Shown piece by piece: positions 9,729 through 18,800 of a stretch of DNA of 64,000 nt; position 1 is the stretch's first letter; every line of letters begins with the position of its first letter. Location: positions 1,488,001 to 1,552,000 of the forward strand of contig NZ_CP013650.1 in NCBI RefSeq assembly GCF_001466725.1, in the 5' to 3' direction. This DNA comes from Lacimicrobium alkaliphilum (GTDB lineage Bacteria; Pseudomonadota; Gammaproteobacteria; Enterobacterales; Alteromonadaceae). The notes under the pieces were generated by a model. The model saw nothing but the letters and a program-made list of their open reading frames with translations. It searched no databases and was not told the DNA's origin. The translations under genes were made by a program, and so were the position numbers.

Positions 9729-10696
9729 CAGCCCCCCAGCATAGCCAGGTGCTGTGTGGCACCGGTATAGCCTTTATCCAGCCAGTGGCTGGCTTCTTTT
9801 TGACCAAGCAGGGTCACCAGCTTTTGTTGCAAGGCATTCATGTCGCCTTCGCGTAGCAGTGGACGCAGATCCAGGCCCTGTTCGGCAAACAGACACAGAT
9901 GCAACTTACCGCGGCTGGATACCCGCAGGCGGTTACAGCTTTTACAAAAATCCTTGCTGTAGGGCATGATCAGACCAATGCGGCCGGTGTAATCCGGGTG
10001 ACTGAATTCCTGTGCCGGGCCAGCTGATTTGTCCCTTAAGATCTGCCCCCAGCCCTGATCAAGCAAGCGCTGTTTGATCGGCTGGCCACTGATATGGTTG
10101 TCGTTAAAAAAGGGCTGATTATCACCTGTCTGCATCAGCTCAATCATGCGCAGGGTCACGGGCTTGTCTTTCAGCCAGTTCAGCGCGGTGCTGAGCATGG
10201 TGTCACTGTAGGGTTTGAGTAGCACCGAGTTGATCTTGACCTGAATGCCGAGATCCAGGGCCATATCAATACCTTCCAATACGGTTTCAAGTTTATTATG
10301 ACCGGTGATGGCGTGAAACTGGCGCGGGTCGAGACTGTCCATGCTGATATTCAGCGCACTTAAGCCCGCATCTGCCCAGCTTTGGATCATCTGCGGCAGC
10401 TTAAAACCATTACTGGTGATGGCCACTTTTTCGATGCCCGGGGTACTCGCACATTGCTCAATAATTTGGGGTAAGTCTTTGCGTAAACTGGGTTCGCCGC
10501 CGGTAAGACGGATTTTGCTGGTGCCCAGACCAGCGAAGGCGTTGACTAAAACTGAGATTTCCTGCCGGCTCAGAAAGTCGCGGTCGCCGTCACACTGATA
10601 GCCATCGGGCAGGCAGTAGGTGCAGCGAAAATTGCACACATCGGTAATGGACAGGCGCAGGTAATGGAACCGGCGTCCGAATTTATCTTCCAGCAT
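9728..10696 (-). CDS. moaA: GTP 3',8-cyclase MoaA
   Basis: 322-residue radical SAM enzyme for the first step of Moco synthesis. The N-terminal cluster cysteines are C21, C25 and C28 (CNFRCTYC). The C-terminal GTP-binding [4Fe-4S] cluster has C251, C254 and C268. The protein ends in Gly-Gly, needed in the family for activity. The ATG at 10696 has AAAGGTG before it. First gene of a nine-gene operon running to modC; the leader carries a candidate Moco riboswitch. Confidence 0.96.
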   Translation of the reverse strand: MLEDKFGRRFHYLRLSITDVCNFRCTYCLPDGYQCDGDRDFLSRQEISVLVNAFAGLGTSKIRLTGGEPSLRKDLPQIIEQCASTPGIEKVAITSNGFKLPQMIQSWADAGLSALNISMDSLDPRQFHAITGHNKLETVLEGIDMALDLGIQVKINSVLLKPYSDTMLSTALNWLKDKPVTLRMIELMQTGDNQPFFNDNHISGQPIKQRLLDQGWGQILRDKSAGPAQEFSHPDYTGRIGLIMPYSKDFCKSCNRLRVSSRGKLHLCLFAEQGLDLRPLLREGDMNALQQKLVTLLGQKEASHWLDKGYTGATQHLAMLGG

Positions 10697-10800
10697 GTTT
10701 CACCTTTCCAAGTCGGGAGGCGGCGCGGTTTCCTGCACAACCCTGGCAAGCGTTTAAACCTGAGTTAAAGCTTGCGGCCAGTACACCCTGCCAACAGGTT
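10697..10800 (-). promoter_or_regulatory. Candidate molybdenum cofactor riboswitch (moaA leader)
   Basis: Read on the minus strand, the moaA leader folds: an outer CCTG/CAGG pairing, a strong inner helix GCAAGC/GCTTGC extended by TTTAA/TTAAA, and then a purine/pyrimidine tail CCGCGCCGCCTCCCGAC followed by GGAAAGGTG that contains the ribosome binding site. Position (moaA 5' leader) and the CCTCCC...GGAAAGG tail fit the Moco RNA motif as remembered. CCTCCC can pair with GGAAAGG and would hide the ribosome binding site. No covariance model was run. Confidence 0.55.
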
Positions 10801-10829
10801 TAGGTGTAAAGGCTCGGTAAATAAATTTT

Positions 10830-11379
10830 TAGCTCGTTTTCAGGGCATCACTGCACTGCTATGGTTCACTTTACACCACTGAACTGAATCTGCCATTCCC
10901 CACAAGAGGTATGCGGCCAATTCATTGTAGGTCGGGATTAAACCCGGCAGTGATGCAGGAAATAGAATGGTGCAAATTACCTGCCATAAAGTTATCAGCC
11001 TTCAGCTTGTAGCCCGGATGCAGTGAAGCGGAATCCGGGACAGATTGAATAATGGCCTATCAGTTTTCAGTATTTCACCACAGAGGCACAGAGAACACAG
11101 AGAAGTAAAGGATCAGTATTCGAATAGTTCAGCGACGCTTAGATATAACTTAGTACTTTGTGCGGCTGGTGAAAAACCTCAACCACGAAAAACACGAAAA
11201 GCACTAAAGGAAAGACAGAGCCGATTTATGCTTTTCTTTGCGACCTCTGCGTCTCTGCGAGATCCCGGGCTTTTACTTATTTGATCTCGCAGAGGCGCAA
11301 AGATCGCTGAGACAAGAAAATTACGTCTTTATATCCTCTGTGTTCTCTGTGCCTCTGTGATTGAATCGAATTAATGCAG
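10830..11379. repeat. Gene-free, repeat-rich region upstream of moaA
   Basis: Between moeA and the moaA leader lie copies of several dispersed words: GTAGGTCGGGATTAAACCCGG (about 10927), the tagcccggatg/gaagcggaatccggg element (11011-11042), CACAGAG words (11080-11105 and 11335-11360 in opposite orientation), ACCACGAAAAACACGAAAAG (about 11181-11205) and a CTCTGCGAGATC / GATCTCGCAGAG inverted pair (about 11250-11297). The moaA promoter must lie here but no convincing -10/-35 pair was seen. Confidence 0.6.
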
Positions 11380-12624
11380 TTAGCTTTTACTGCTAAGCAG
11401 GCCGTCGAAGAGCTGGATCTGTACGCTTTCACCGGCCTGAATGTCTCCACTTTCGCGGGGCAGGCGGATAAAGCAGTTGGCCTTGCTGATCGACGTAAGC
11501 AGGCCGGAGCCCTGTTTTCCGCTGCTTTTTACCATCAGTGCGCCGTTTTCATCCTGCCAGCAGATTCCCCGCTGTAGATCCATTCTGCCGGGGCGTTTCT
11601 TCAGTTTGTCGCTGCTTATGGCGCTGAGTAAAAGTGATTGCTGTGGCATTTGGCCGCCTAACAGAGCCAGGGCCGGAGTGACCAGTTGATGAAAGGTGAC
11701 CAGTGCCGAGACCGGATTACCCGGCAGTCCGAAAAAGGCGCAATCATCCACTTTACCAAAGGCGAAGGGCTTTCCGGGCTTGATGGCCAGTTTCCAGAAA
11801 CTGACCTGTCCCAGTTGTTCCAGTACCTCTTTGGTGTAATCGGCTTCGCCGACTGAGACGCCGCCGGAGGAAATCATCGCATCGGCGCTATGAGCCCCGC
11901 GCTGCATGGCTTCCTCAAGGTGTTTTTTATCGTCGGGAATCAGCCCTAAATCGATTACCTCGATATCCATTTTCTCCAGCATGGCACGCAATGCGGCGCG
12001 ATTACTGTCATAGATCTGCCCTTGTTTAAGGGGGGTGCCTGGCAACACCAGTTCATCGCCGGATGAAAAAAGCGCTACCCGCAAGGGGCGGTAAACGGTC
12101 ACCTCGGCGATTCCCAGTGAGGCGAGCAGACCAATATCCACCGGGCTGATCTTGTGGCCCCGGGGAAGCACGATGTCCCCTGAGCGAATATCCTCGCCGC
12201 TGCGGCGAATATTATCACCGGCCTTAACGACGCTGTTAAAAGTAATGTTATCGCCTTCAGCCTGGCAGTTTTCCTGCATCATCACCGCATCGGCACCGTC
12301 CGGGATCACTGCGCCTGTCATAATCCTTACAGTCTGACCGGCGTCGAGGGCGCCATCAAAAGGTTCACCGGCAAAGCTTTTGCCAATTAATCTCAGGGTG
12401 TTGCTTTGCTTAAGGTCTGCAGCCCGCAGGGCGTAGCCATCCATGGCCGAGTTATCAAAAGGCGGAACAGAAAATTCTGAGCGTACCGGTTCACTGAGGA
12501 TCCGTCCGCAGGCCTGTTCCAGATGTATATTTTGTGATTCGGTGGTGGCGGGTGTCAGTGCACTGAGCATTTTGTCCATGGCCTGTTCAACATCCAGCAG
12601 GCCATTGGTAAAGCAGTCTGTCAT
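11380..12624 (-). CDS. moeA: Molybdopterin molybdenumtransferase MoeA
   Basis: 414 residues. MoeA hydrolyses MPT-AMP and inserts molybdate, giving Mo-MPT. Family motifs: VPPFDNSAMDGYAL near residue 55, RIMTGAVIPDGADAVMMQE, the MoCF-like SSGGVSVGEADYTKEVL and GLPGNPVSALVTF. The start overlaps the narL stop (ATGA), so moeA is translated directly behind the nitrate response regulator rather than with the other moa genes, which begin about 680 bases downstream. Confidence 0.96.
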   Translation of the reverse strand: MTDCFTNGLLDVEQAMDKMLSALTPATTESQNIHLEQACGRILSEPVRSEFSVPPFDNSAMDGYALRAADLKQSNTLRLIGKSFAGEPFDGALDAGQTVRIMTGAVIPDGADAVMMQENCQAEGDNITFNSVVKAGDNIRRSGEDIRSGDIVLPRGHKISPVDIGLLASLGIAEVTVYRPLRVALFSSGDELVLPGTPLKQGQIYDSNRAALRAMLEKMDIEVIDLGLIPDDKKHLEEAMQRGAHSADAMISSGGVSVGEADYTKEVLEQLGQVSFWKLAIKPGKPFAFGKVDDCAFFGLPGNPVSALVTFHQLVTPALALLGGQMPQQSLLLSAISSDKLKKRPGRMDLQRGICWQDENGALMVKSSGKQGSGLLTSISKANCFIRLPRESGDIQAGESVQIQLFDGLLSSKS

Positions 12625-13277
12625 TCGTTTTTACCTTGTTGGTTAACCATCCATACCGCCGCTTCGACACGCGAGCGCAGGTCGAGTTTTTTCAGCAGAT
12701 GTTTAACATGTACCTTAACAGTGCCATCTGATATGTCTAATTCACGGGCAATCAGTTTATTGCTCATGCCTTTTGCGATCAGTTTAAGGATTTCCAGTTC
12801 GCGGCTGGTGAGGCTGGCCAGCGCCCGGTTGGTCTGACGCTGGGGACGACGGAGGGCCGTTGCCAGGATCTCTGCCAGTTTCGGACTCATCACCATCTTG
12901 CCCAGTGTCGCTTCCTTGATCTTGGCAATAATGTCTTCCGGCTCCATATCCTTTAACAGATATCCATCAGCGCCGAGGCGAATGGCCTCCACCACATCTT
13001 CGTCGTTATCGGAAACGGTGAGCATAATAATACGTGCATCGACGCCGTTATCGCGCAGCGCCTTAAGGGTCTGCAGCCCATCCATGCCCTGCATGTTCAG
13101 ATCCAGCGTAATCAGATCAGGGTCGAGTTCACTGGCCATTTCAATGGCCTGCTGGCCGCTGCCAGCCTCGCCGACCACCTCAAGATCCTCTTCCAGCTCA
13201 ATCAGTTGTATCAGGCCTTTTCGCAGCAGTGGATGATCATCCACCATCAACAATTTTGCCGGGGTTTCGTTAAACAT
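12621..13277 (-). CDS. narL: Nitrate/nitrite response regulator NarL
   Basis: 218-residue two-component regulator. The receiver domain has the acidic pair in VDDHP, the phospho-acceptor Asp in LDLNMQGMDG, the Thr in MLTVSD and Lys in LLKDM. The C-terminal LuxR-type helix-turn-helix (LTSRELEILKLIAKGMSNKLIARELDIS...) binds TACYYMT heptamers in the NarL family. AAGGA lies ten bases before the start. It is coupled to moeA by a 4-base overlap. Upstream lies narX, but a MITE separates the two. Confidence 0.95.
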   Translation of the reverse strand: MFNETPAKLLMVDDHPLLRKGLIQLIELEEDLEVVGEAGSGQQAIEMASELDPDLITLDLNMQGMDGLQTLKALRDNGVDARIIMLTVSDNDEDVVEAIRLGADGYLLKDMEPEDIIAKIKEATLGKMVMSPKLAEILATALRRPQRQTNRALASLTSRELEILKLIAKGMSNKLIARELDISDGTVKVHVKHLLKKLDLRSRVEAAVWMVNQQGKNE

Positions 13278-13388
13278 ATTCTGGCTGTCCTTGAGTTATG
13301 GATACTCTTACTGTCCGTCAGGGTATTACCTTCTCTGGCCGATGCCAACTCTCTACAGGGAGTAGCTTTTACCCATTAGTGGTTAGTA

Positions 13389-13656
13389 GGGCGCCATATA
13401 GTTTAAATAAACAACACCAGCAAGAGTTCAAAAAGCGCGCAGGCAAGGCAAATTTTTGAAGGTTTAGTGGGCCTAAATCAAGAAAATTTGCCGCCGGATG
13501 CGTGCTTTTTGGGCCTCGCCCTAAAGAAGCGCCTGAAAAAGCCCCACTCTTCGTTCTGGCTGCTTGAAATAGTGTCGCTATTCCTGCGCAACCACGCCTT
13601 GATTGAAACTTTTTCAGGCAGCTCTGGTGTTTGTTTATTTAAACTATATGGCGCTC
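13389..13656. mobile_element. 268-bp MITE with TA target duplication
   Basis: The ends are near-perfect inverted repeats about 33 bases long: left GGGCGCCATATAG then TTTAAATAAACAACACCAG; right the complement with one substitution (GAGCGCCATATAG) and one extra T. Both ends are flanked by TA (13387-13388 and 13657-13658), the duplication typical of IS630/Tc1-mariner transposition. No transposase is inside; the 69-codon frame at 13467 is not gene-like. It lies between narX and narL, and the narX stop codon (13639-13641) is inside its right end. Confidence 0.8.
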
Positions 13657-15474
13657 TAGCTCCTGAGTCTGACTAAAGCAGGCCGGGCGAAAGGTAAAAC
13701 TGATTTCGGTGCCGCCATCAGCGGGCTGACTGATATTCAGTTGTCCACCGAGACTGCGCGCCCGTTCCATCATAATGGCCAGGCCATAGTGGTTTAGTTT
13801 TCCTTGTGGATCGCTGATCCCCACGCCATTGTCACGAACACAGAGTTGTACCTGTTTATCGTCTTCCCCCTGAGCGGTAATGGAGACATGAACCCTGGAG
13901 CCCTGAGAGTGATGAATGGCATTCTGACAAGCTTCGCGGGTTATTTGCAGCAGGTGAATCTCTTCATTTGGCGAAAAGGGGATGTTGCCTGCATTAAAAT
14001 GCAGTATCAGTTGCATGTTGTCGGTACGACTCTGCAATTGTCCTAAACTCTGTTGCATGGCACTTTGCAGATCCTGGCCATCCATTTTCAGCCTGAAGGT
14101 GGTCAACAGCTCCCGCAGCTCACGATAGGCGGAATTTAACCCCAGTTTCAGCTCATCAATAACAGGTTCGACTTTATTGATGCCATCGGGCTGGCTGAGG
14201 ATCTTCTGTAATCTCGCTACCTGAATCTTCAGATAAGACAAGCCCTGCGCCAGAGAATCATGCAGCTCACGGGCAATCACATTACGTTCATGCATCAATA
14301 CCAGTCTGCGTTGCTGTTCCTGTTGGCTGCGCAGGCTCAGGCTGACTGCAATTTGCTCTGAGACTGAGCGGAATAATTGCTCCTGCCAGCTTTGCAATGT
14401 TTGCCCTGGCATCATTTCACACACCAGCACCCCGTAATTTTCTCCCGCGTGAACCAATGGAAAACTGACACTGTCAGGGGTTTGCGGGGTCTGATTCAGA
14501 CAATCATCACAGCTTTGCTGGATACAGCGCAACGGCATAACCTTGTCGCGGCTGGGAATATGTTCATAGGGCTTATTTCCGGCTACGGTCATCAGGCATA
14601 GATCCACATCTTTTACGCTGGTGACGGCCACCAGTTTATTCAGCAGATGTTTAAAATTCGGGGGATTATCTGAGGCGCTGTGTAACTCCCGGGTAATGTC
14701 GTAGAGCATTTCCAGCGCGGCATTGCTGCGCTCCAGATCGGCCGTTTTGGCTTTGACCCGCTGCTCCATGGTGCTGTGAGATCGGCTGATGGCCTCGCTC
14801 ATATGATTCAGGGTATGGCCGAGCAGGGAGAGTTCGTCTTTACCGCTGTCACTGGCCCTTCCGGTAAAATCACCACGGCCGATTTGCCGGGCGATATGAG
14901 TGAGTTGTGCCAGCGGGTGCTTGATATAGTGGTTCAGAATAAACATGGCGATGATCATCAACAGCGCCATAGCCAGTAACGCCAGTCCCTGAATCAACCT
15001 GATTCTGGCGATATTCCGTTCCGCATGGCGTTGATACTGGCTGACCAGCACTTCCAGTTTCTGTACAAAGCGATCCACCGCCTGTCTGATTTCAGTGTTA
15101 GGTATGGGTTTACTGATGGCTACTTCAAACAGCGGTTTAAGTTCATGGTTCCAGTGATGTTGCACGCTCTGATAAGCCAGGCTCAGTTCACTGGTGTGAT
15201 CCTGTGTACCTGAGGTCAGGGTGTTGGATGAGAGCCTGCGTTCCAGTTCTGCCAGTTCGCGGCGTGCAGTCTGAGCGTCATTCTGCTGGATGGTGTTCAG
15301 CAGACGGTAGCTTTGCATCCTTATCGAACCTGAGACATTGACCGCATAGGCATCCTGTTCGGCACTGTCACTGATAAACACCGAACTGGTCATACTCAGT
15401 ACCGCCAGCATGCTGATGGCAAACATCAGCAGGCCGATGCGATAGACGATAGAGCGATTTAACTTACTGAACAT
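13639..15474 (-). CDS. narX: Nitrate/nitrite sensor histidine kinase NarX
   Basis: 611-residue membrane sensor. Two membrane helices (about residues 12-34 and 162-184) flank a periplasmic nitrate-binding domain with the P-box AVNVSGSIRMQSYRLL. Then come HAMP, a cysteine-bearing central module (C-x4-CDDC), a HisKA_3 domain with ERNVIARELHDSLAQGLSYL around the phospho-His, and a HATPase with DNGVGI. Partner: NarL downstream. The last five or so codons and the TAA stop come from the right end of a MITE, so the original C-terminus may have been replaced. Divergent from narG. Confidence 0.95.
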   Translation of the reverse strand: MFSKLNRSIVYRIGLLMFAISMLAVLSMTSSVFISDSAEQDAYAVNVSGSIRMQSYRLLNTIQQNDAQTARRELAELERRLSSNTLTSGTQDHTSELSLAYQSVQHHWNHELKPLFEVAISKPIPNTEIRQAVDRFVQKLEVLVSQYQRHAERNIARIRLIQGLALLAMALLMIIAMFILNHYIKHPLAQLTHIARQIGRGDFTGRASDSGKDELSLLGHTLNHMSEAISRSHSTMEQRVKAKTADLERSNAALEMLYDITRELHSASDNPPNFKHLLNKLVAVTSVKDVDLCLMTVAGNKPYEHIPSRDKVMPLRCIQQSCDDCLNQTPQTPDSVSFPLVHAGENYGVLVCEMMPGQTLQSWQEQLFRSVSEQIAVSLSLRSQQEQQRRLVLMHERNVIARELHDSLAQGLSYLKIQVARLQKILSQPDGINKVEPVIDELKLGLNSAYRELRELLTTFRLKMDGQDLQSAMQQSLGQLQSRTDNMQLILHFNAGNIPFSPNEEIHLLQITREACQNAIHHSQGSRVHVSITAQGEDDKQVQLCVRDNGVGISDPQGKLNHYGLAIMMERARSLGGQLNISQPADGGTEISFTFRPACFSQTQELERHIV

Positions 15475-15623
15475 TCATAATTCCAAAAAATGGGCGGATC
15501 TGGTCATACAGACAGTTCCTTGGGAGTACCTCTAAGATTACGTGGCAGTGATTTCATCCACATCAATCATGGTCAGGTACCCTGCAAGCCCTTATTTTAA
15601 CGTTTTTATCCCTTGTCAGACCC

Positions 15624-15639
15624 TACCTCTAAGGTGGTA
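15624..15639. promoter_or_regulatory. Candidate NarL 7-2-7 site upstream of narG
   Basis: TACCTCT-AA-GGTGGTA is an inverted pair of TACYYMT-like heptamers two bases apart, centred about 94 bases upstream of the predicted narG start site. Further single heptamer-like words (TACCTCT at 15527, TACCCAA at 15726 and 15746) are nearby. It could also serve the divergent narX gene. Confidence 0.5.
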
Positions 15640-15677
15640 GGCCTTCCAGTGTAGCCTATTCGGGCCCCATTGCGCTG

Positions 15678-15691
15678 TTGATACAGATCAA
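15678..15691 (+). promoter_or_regulatory. FNR/ANR box of the narGHJI promoter
   Basis: TTGAT-ACAG-ATCAA is a perfect FNR palindrome. A -10 element TAATAT lies at 15713-15718, which puts the box centre at about -41.5 from a start near 15726, the class II activator position. The ATG of narG follows about 90 bases later. Confidence 0.85.
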
Positions 15692-15813
15692 TTTAACTGA
15701 ATGCCAAGCCCTTAATATCGGCCACATACCCAAGTGACCTCAACAGTTACCCAAATGACCAGTAGGGGTGTATCACATTTACACCTGCAACCATTATAAA
15801 ATAGGAGTCCGGC

Positions 15814-18800
15814 ATGAGTCAGTTTCTGGACAGGCTGAAATACTTTAAACATATCAAAGGTGAGTTTGCCGGCGGCCTCGGCGTGACCACAGATGAAAAC
15901 CGACAGTGGGAAGAGGGTTACCGGCAGCGCTGGCAACACGACAAGATCGTGCGCTCGACTCATGGGGTTAACTGCACCGGCTCCTGCAGCTGGAAAATTT
16001 ATGTCAAGGACGGTCTGGTCACCTGGGAAACCCAGCAGACAGATTATCCCCGCACTCGCCCTGATCTGCCTAACCACGAGCCCAGAGGCTGTCCCCGCGG
16101 TGCCAGTTATTCCTGGTATATCTACAGCGCCAACCGGCTCAAATATCCTAAGGTGCGCAAGCGTCTGGTCAAGCTGTGGCGTCAGGCAAAGCTTAAGCAC
16201 CGGGATCCGGTATTAGCCTGGGCGTCTATCGTAGAAGACCCGGCGAAGGCCAAAGAGTACAAGCAACAGCGCGGTCTCGGCGGTTTTGTGCGTGCCGACT
16301 GGAACGAAGTTAACGAGATTATTGCTGCATCCAATGTGTACACGGCCAAAACCTATGGGCCGGACAGGATCACCGGTTTTTCACCGATCCCGGCCATGTC
16401 GATGGTGTCTTATGCCGCCGGTGCCCGCTATTTATCACTGATCGGCGGTAACTGCCTGAGCTTCTATGACTGGTATTGTGATCTGCCTCCTGCTTCGCCA
16501 CAGGTCTGGGGTGAACAGACCGACGTACCGGAATCGGCGGACTGGTACAACTCCAATTATATTATCTGCTGGGGCTCCAATGTGCCCCAGACCCGCACCC
16601 CTGATGCTCACTTCCTGACCGAAGTGCGTTACAAGGGTACCAAGGTGATAGGTATCACGCCGGATTACTCTGAAGTGGCCAAGCTTACCGATCAGTGGCT
16701 TGCACCCAAACAGGGTACCGATGCGGCACTGGCGATGGCCTTCGGTCATGTGATCTTGAAAGAGTTTTACGTGGACAAGCAGGTGGAGTATTTCACCGAC
16801 TATGTGCGCCGTTATACCGATATGCCGATGTTGGTGATACTGGATGAGCATGAAGACGGTGGTTATACCCAGGGACGTTTCCTGCGCGCCTCGGATCTGG
16901 TCGACAATCTCGGTCAGCAGAATAATCCTGAGTGGAAAACCATTGCCGTCGATGAGCAAAGTGGCGAGCTGGTTTCCCCTAACGGTGCCATTGGCTATCG
17001 CTGGGGTGAAGAGGGAGAAAATGTTGGTAAGTGGAACCTGAAGCAGCAGGACGGTGACAGTGGTAAAGATGTCAGTCTGACCCTCAGTCTTAAGGAAAAG
17101 CATGATGACATCGTAGCGGTTAACTTCCCCTATTTTGGTGGTAAAGAACACGAATACGGTTATTTCCAGCATACCAGCCATGAGGCGGTGATCCCCCGCA
17201 AAGTGCCGGCGAAAACCCTGACACTGGCCGATGGCAGTAAAGTGAAAGTGGCCTGCGTATTTGATCTCACGCTGGCCAACTACGGGGTGGAAAACGGCTA
17301 TAAGGATCCTAACTGTGCCTCAGATTTTGATCAGGATCTGCCCTATACCCCGGCCTGGCAACAGGCTATCACCGGGGTTAAACCTGAGCATGTGATCAAG
17401 GTCGCCCGGGAGTTTGCCGACACGGCGGCCAAGACCAGAGGCCGCTCGATGATCATCGTCGGTGCCGGTATGAACCACTGGTACAACATGGACATGAATT
17501 ACCGTGGCCTGATCAATATGCTGATCATGTGTGGTTGTGTCGGCCAGAGTGGTGGTGGCTGGGCCCATTATGTGGGGCAGGAGAAACTGCGTCCGCAAAC
17601 AGGCTGGACACCACTGGCCTTTGCCCTGGACTGGCAGCGTCCGCCCCGGCATATGAACGGTACGTCATTCTTCTACAACCATTCGGATCAATGGCGTTAC
17701 GAAAAACTGCATATGCAGGAGGTGATATCACCGCTGACCAATAAGGACAAATGGACCGGCTCCATCATTGATTACAATACCCGTGCAGAACGCATGGGCT
17801 GGCTGCCTTCGGCGCCGCAACTGGGCACCAATCCCCTCAATCTGTGCAAAGAGGCCCAGGAAAAGGGCATGGATCCCAAAGATTATGCGGTGCAGCAGCT
17901 TAAATCCGGCGAGCTGGAATTCGCCTGTCTGGATCCTGACAATCCGCAGAACTATCCGCGCAACATGTTTATCTGGCGCTCTAATTTGCTCGGCTCTTCG
18001 GGCAAGGGCCATGAATATATGTTGCGCCATTTACTCGGTACCAAACATGGCTTGCTGGGTAAGGATCTGGGTGAAGAGGGAGATGAGAAGCCAGAAGACG
18101 TGAAGTGGAATGACGAAGCCCCAGAGGGCAAAATCGATTTGCTGGTAACGCTGGATTTTCGTATGTCCACCACCTGCCTGTATTCCGATATCGTGCTGCC
18201 CACGGCCACCTGGTATGAAAAGGACGATCTTAATACCTCGGATATGCACCCCTTTATTCATCCGCTTTCCAAGGCGGTGGATCCGGTGTGGGAGTCACGC
18301 AGTGACTGGGATATTTTCAAAGGCGTGGCGAAGAAGTTCTCCGAGCTCTGCGAAGGCCATCTGGGTGTGGAAAAAGACCTGGTGACCATTCCCATGCAAC
18401 ATGACAGCCCAGGTGAACTGGCGCAGCCCTTTGGCATCAAGGCCTGGTGGAAGGACGAGTGTGACCTTATCCCCGGTAAAACCGCGCCTAATATGGTGGT
18501 AGTGGAACGGGATTACCCTAACACCTACGCCCGCTTTACCTCATTAGGGCCGTTGCTGGATAAACTGGGTAACGGTGGCAAGGGCATTAACTGGAACACC
18601 CAGACCGAGGTGGATTTCCTCGGTGAGCTGAATCAGCGCCATACTAAAGAGGGCGCCAATAAGGGGCGGCCTAAGATTGAAACGGCCATCGATGCCGCCG
18701 AAGTGATCCTGTCACTGGCACCTGAGACCAATGGTCATGTGGCGGTTAAAGCCTGGCAAGCACTGGGCGCCATTACCGGTATCGATCATACCCACCTGGC

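Noticed and set aside
11045..11284. 79-codon open frame upstream of moaA
   Set aside because: Built from CACAGAG-type and ACCACGAAAAACAC repeats; no gene-like composition.
13467..13676. 69-codon open frame between narX and narL
   Set aside because: Lies inside the MITE and has no ribosome binding site; non-coding element sequence.
15814..16100. Possible Tat signal at the NarG N-terminus
   Set aside because: Only the vestigial N-terminal region typical of cytoplasmic NarG is present; no RR motif followed by a hydrophobic core.
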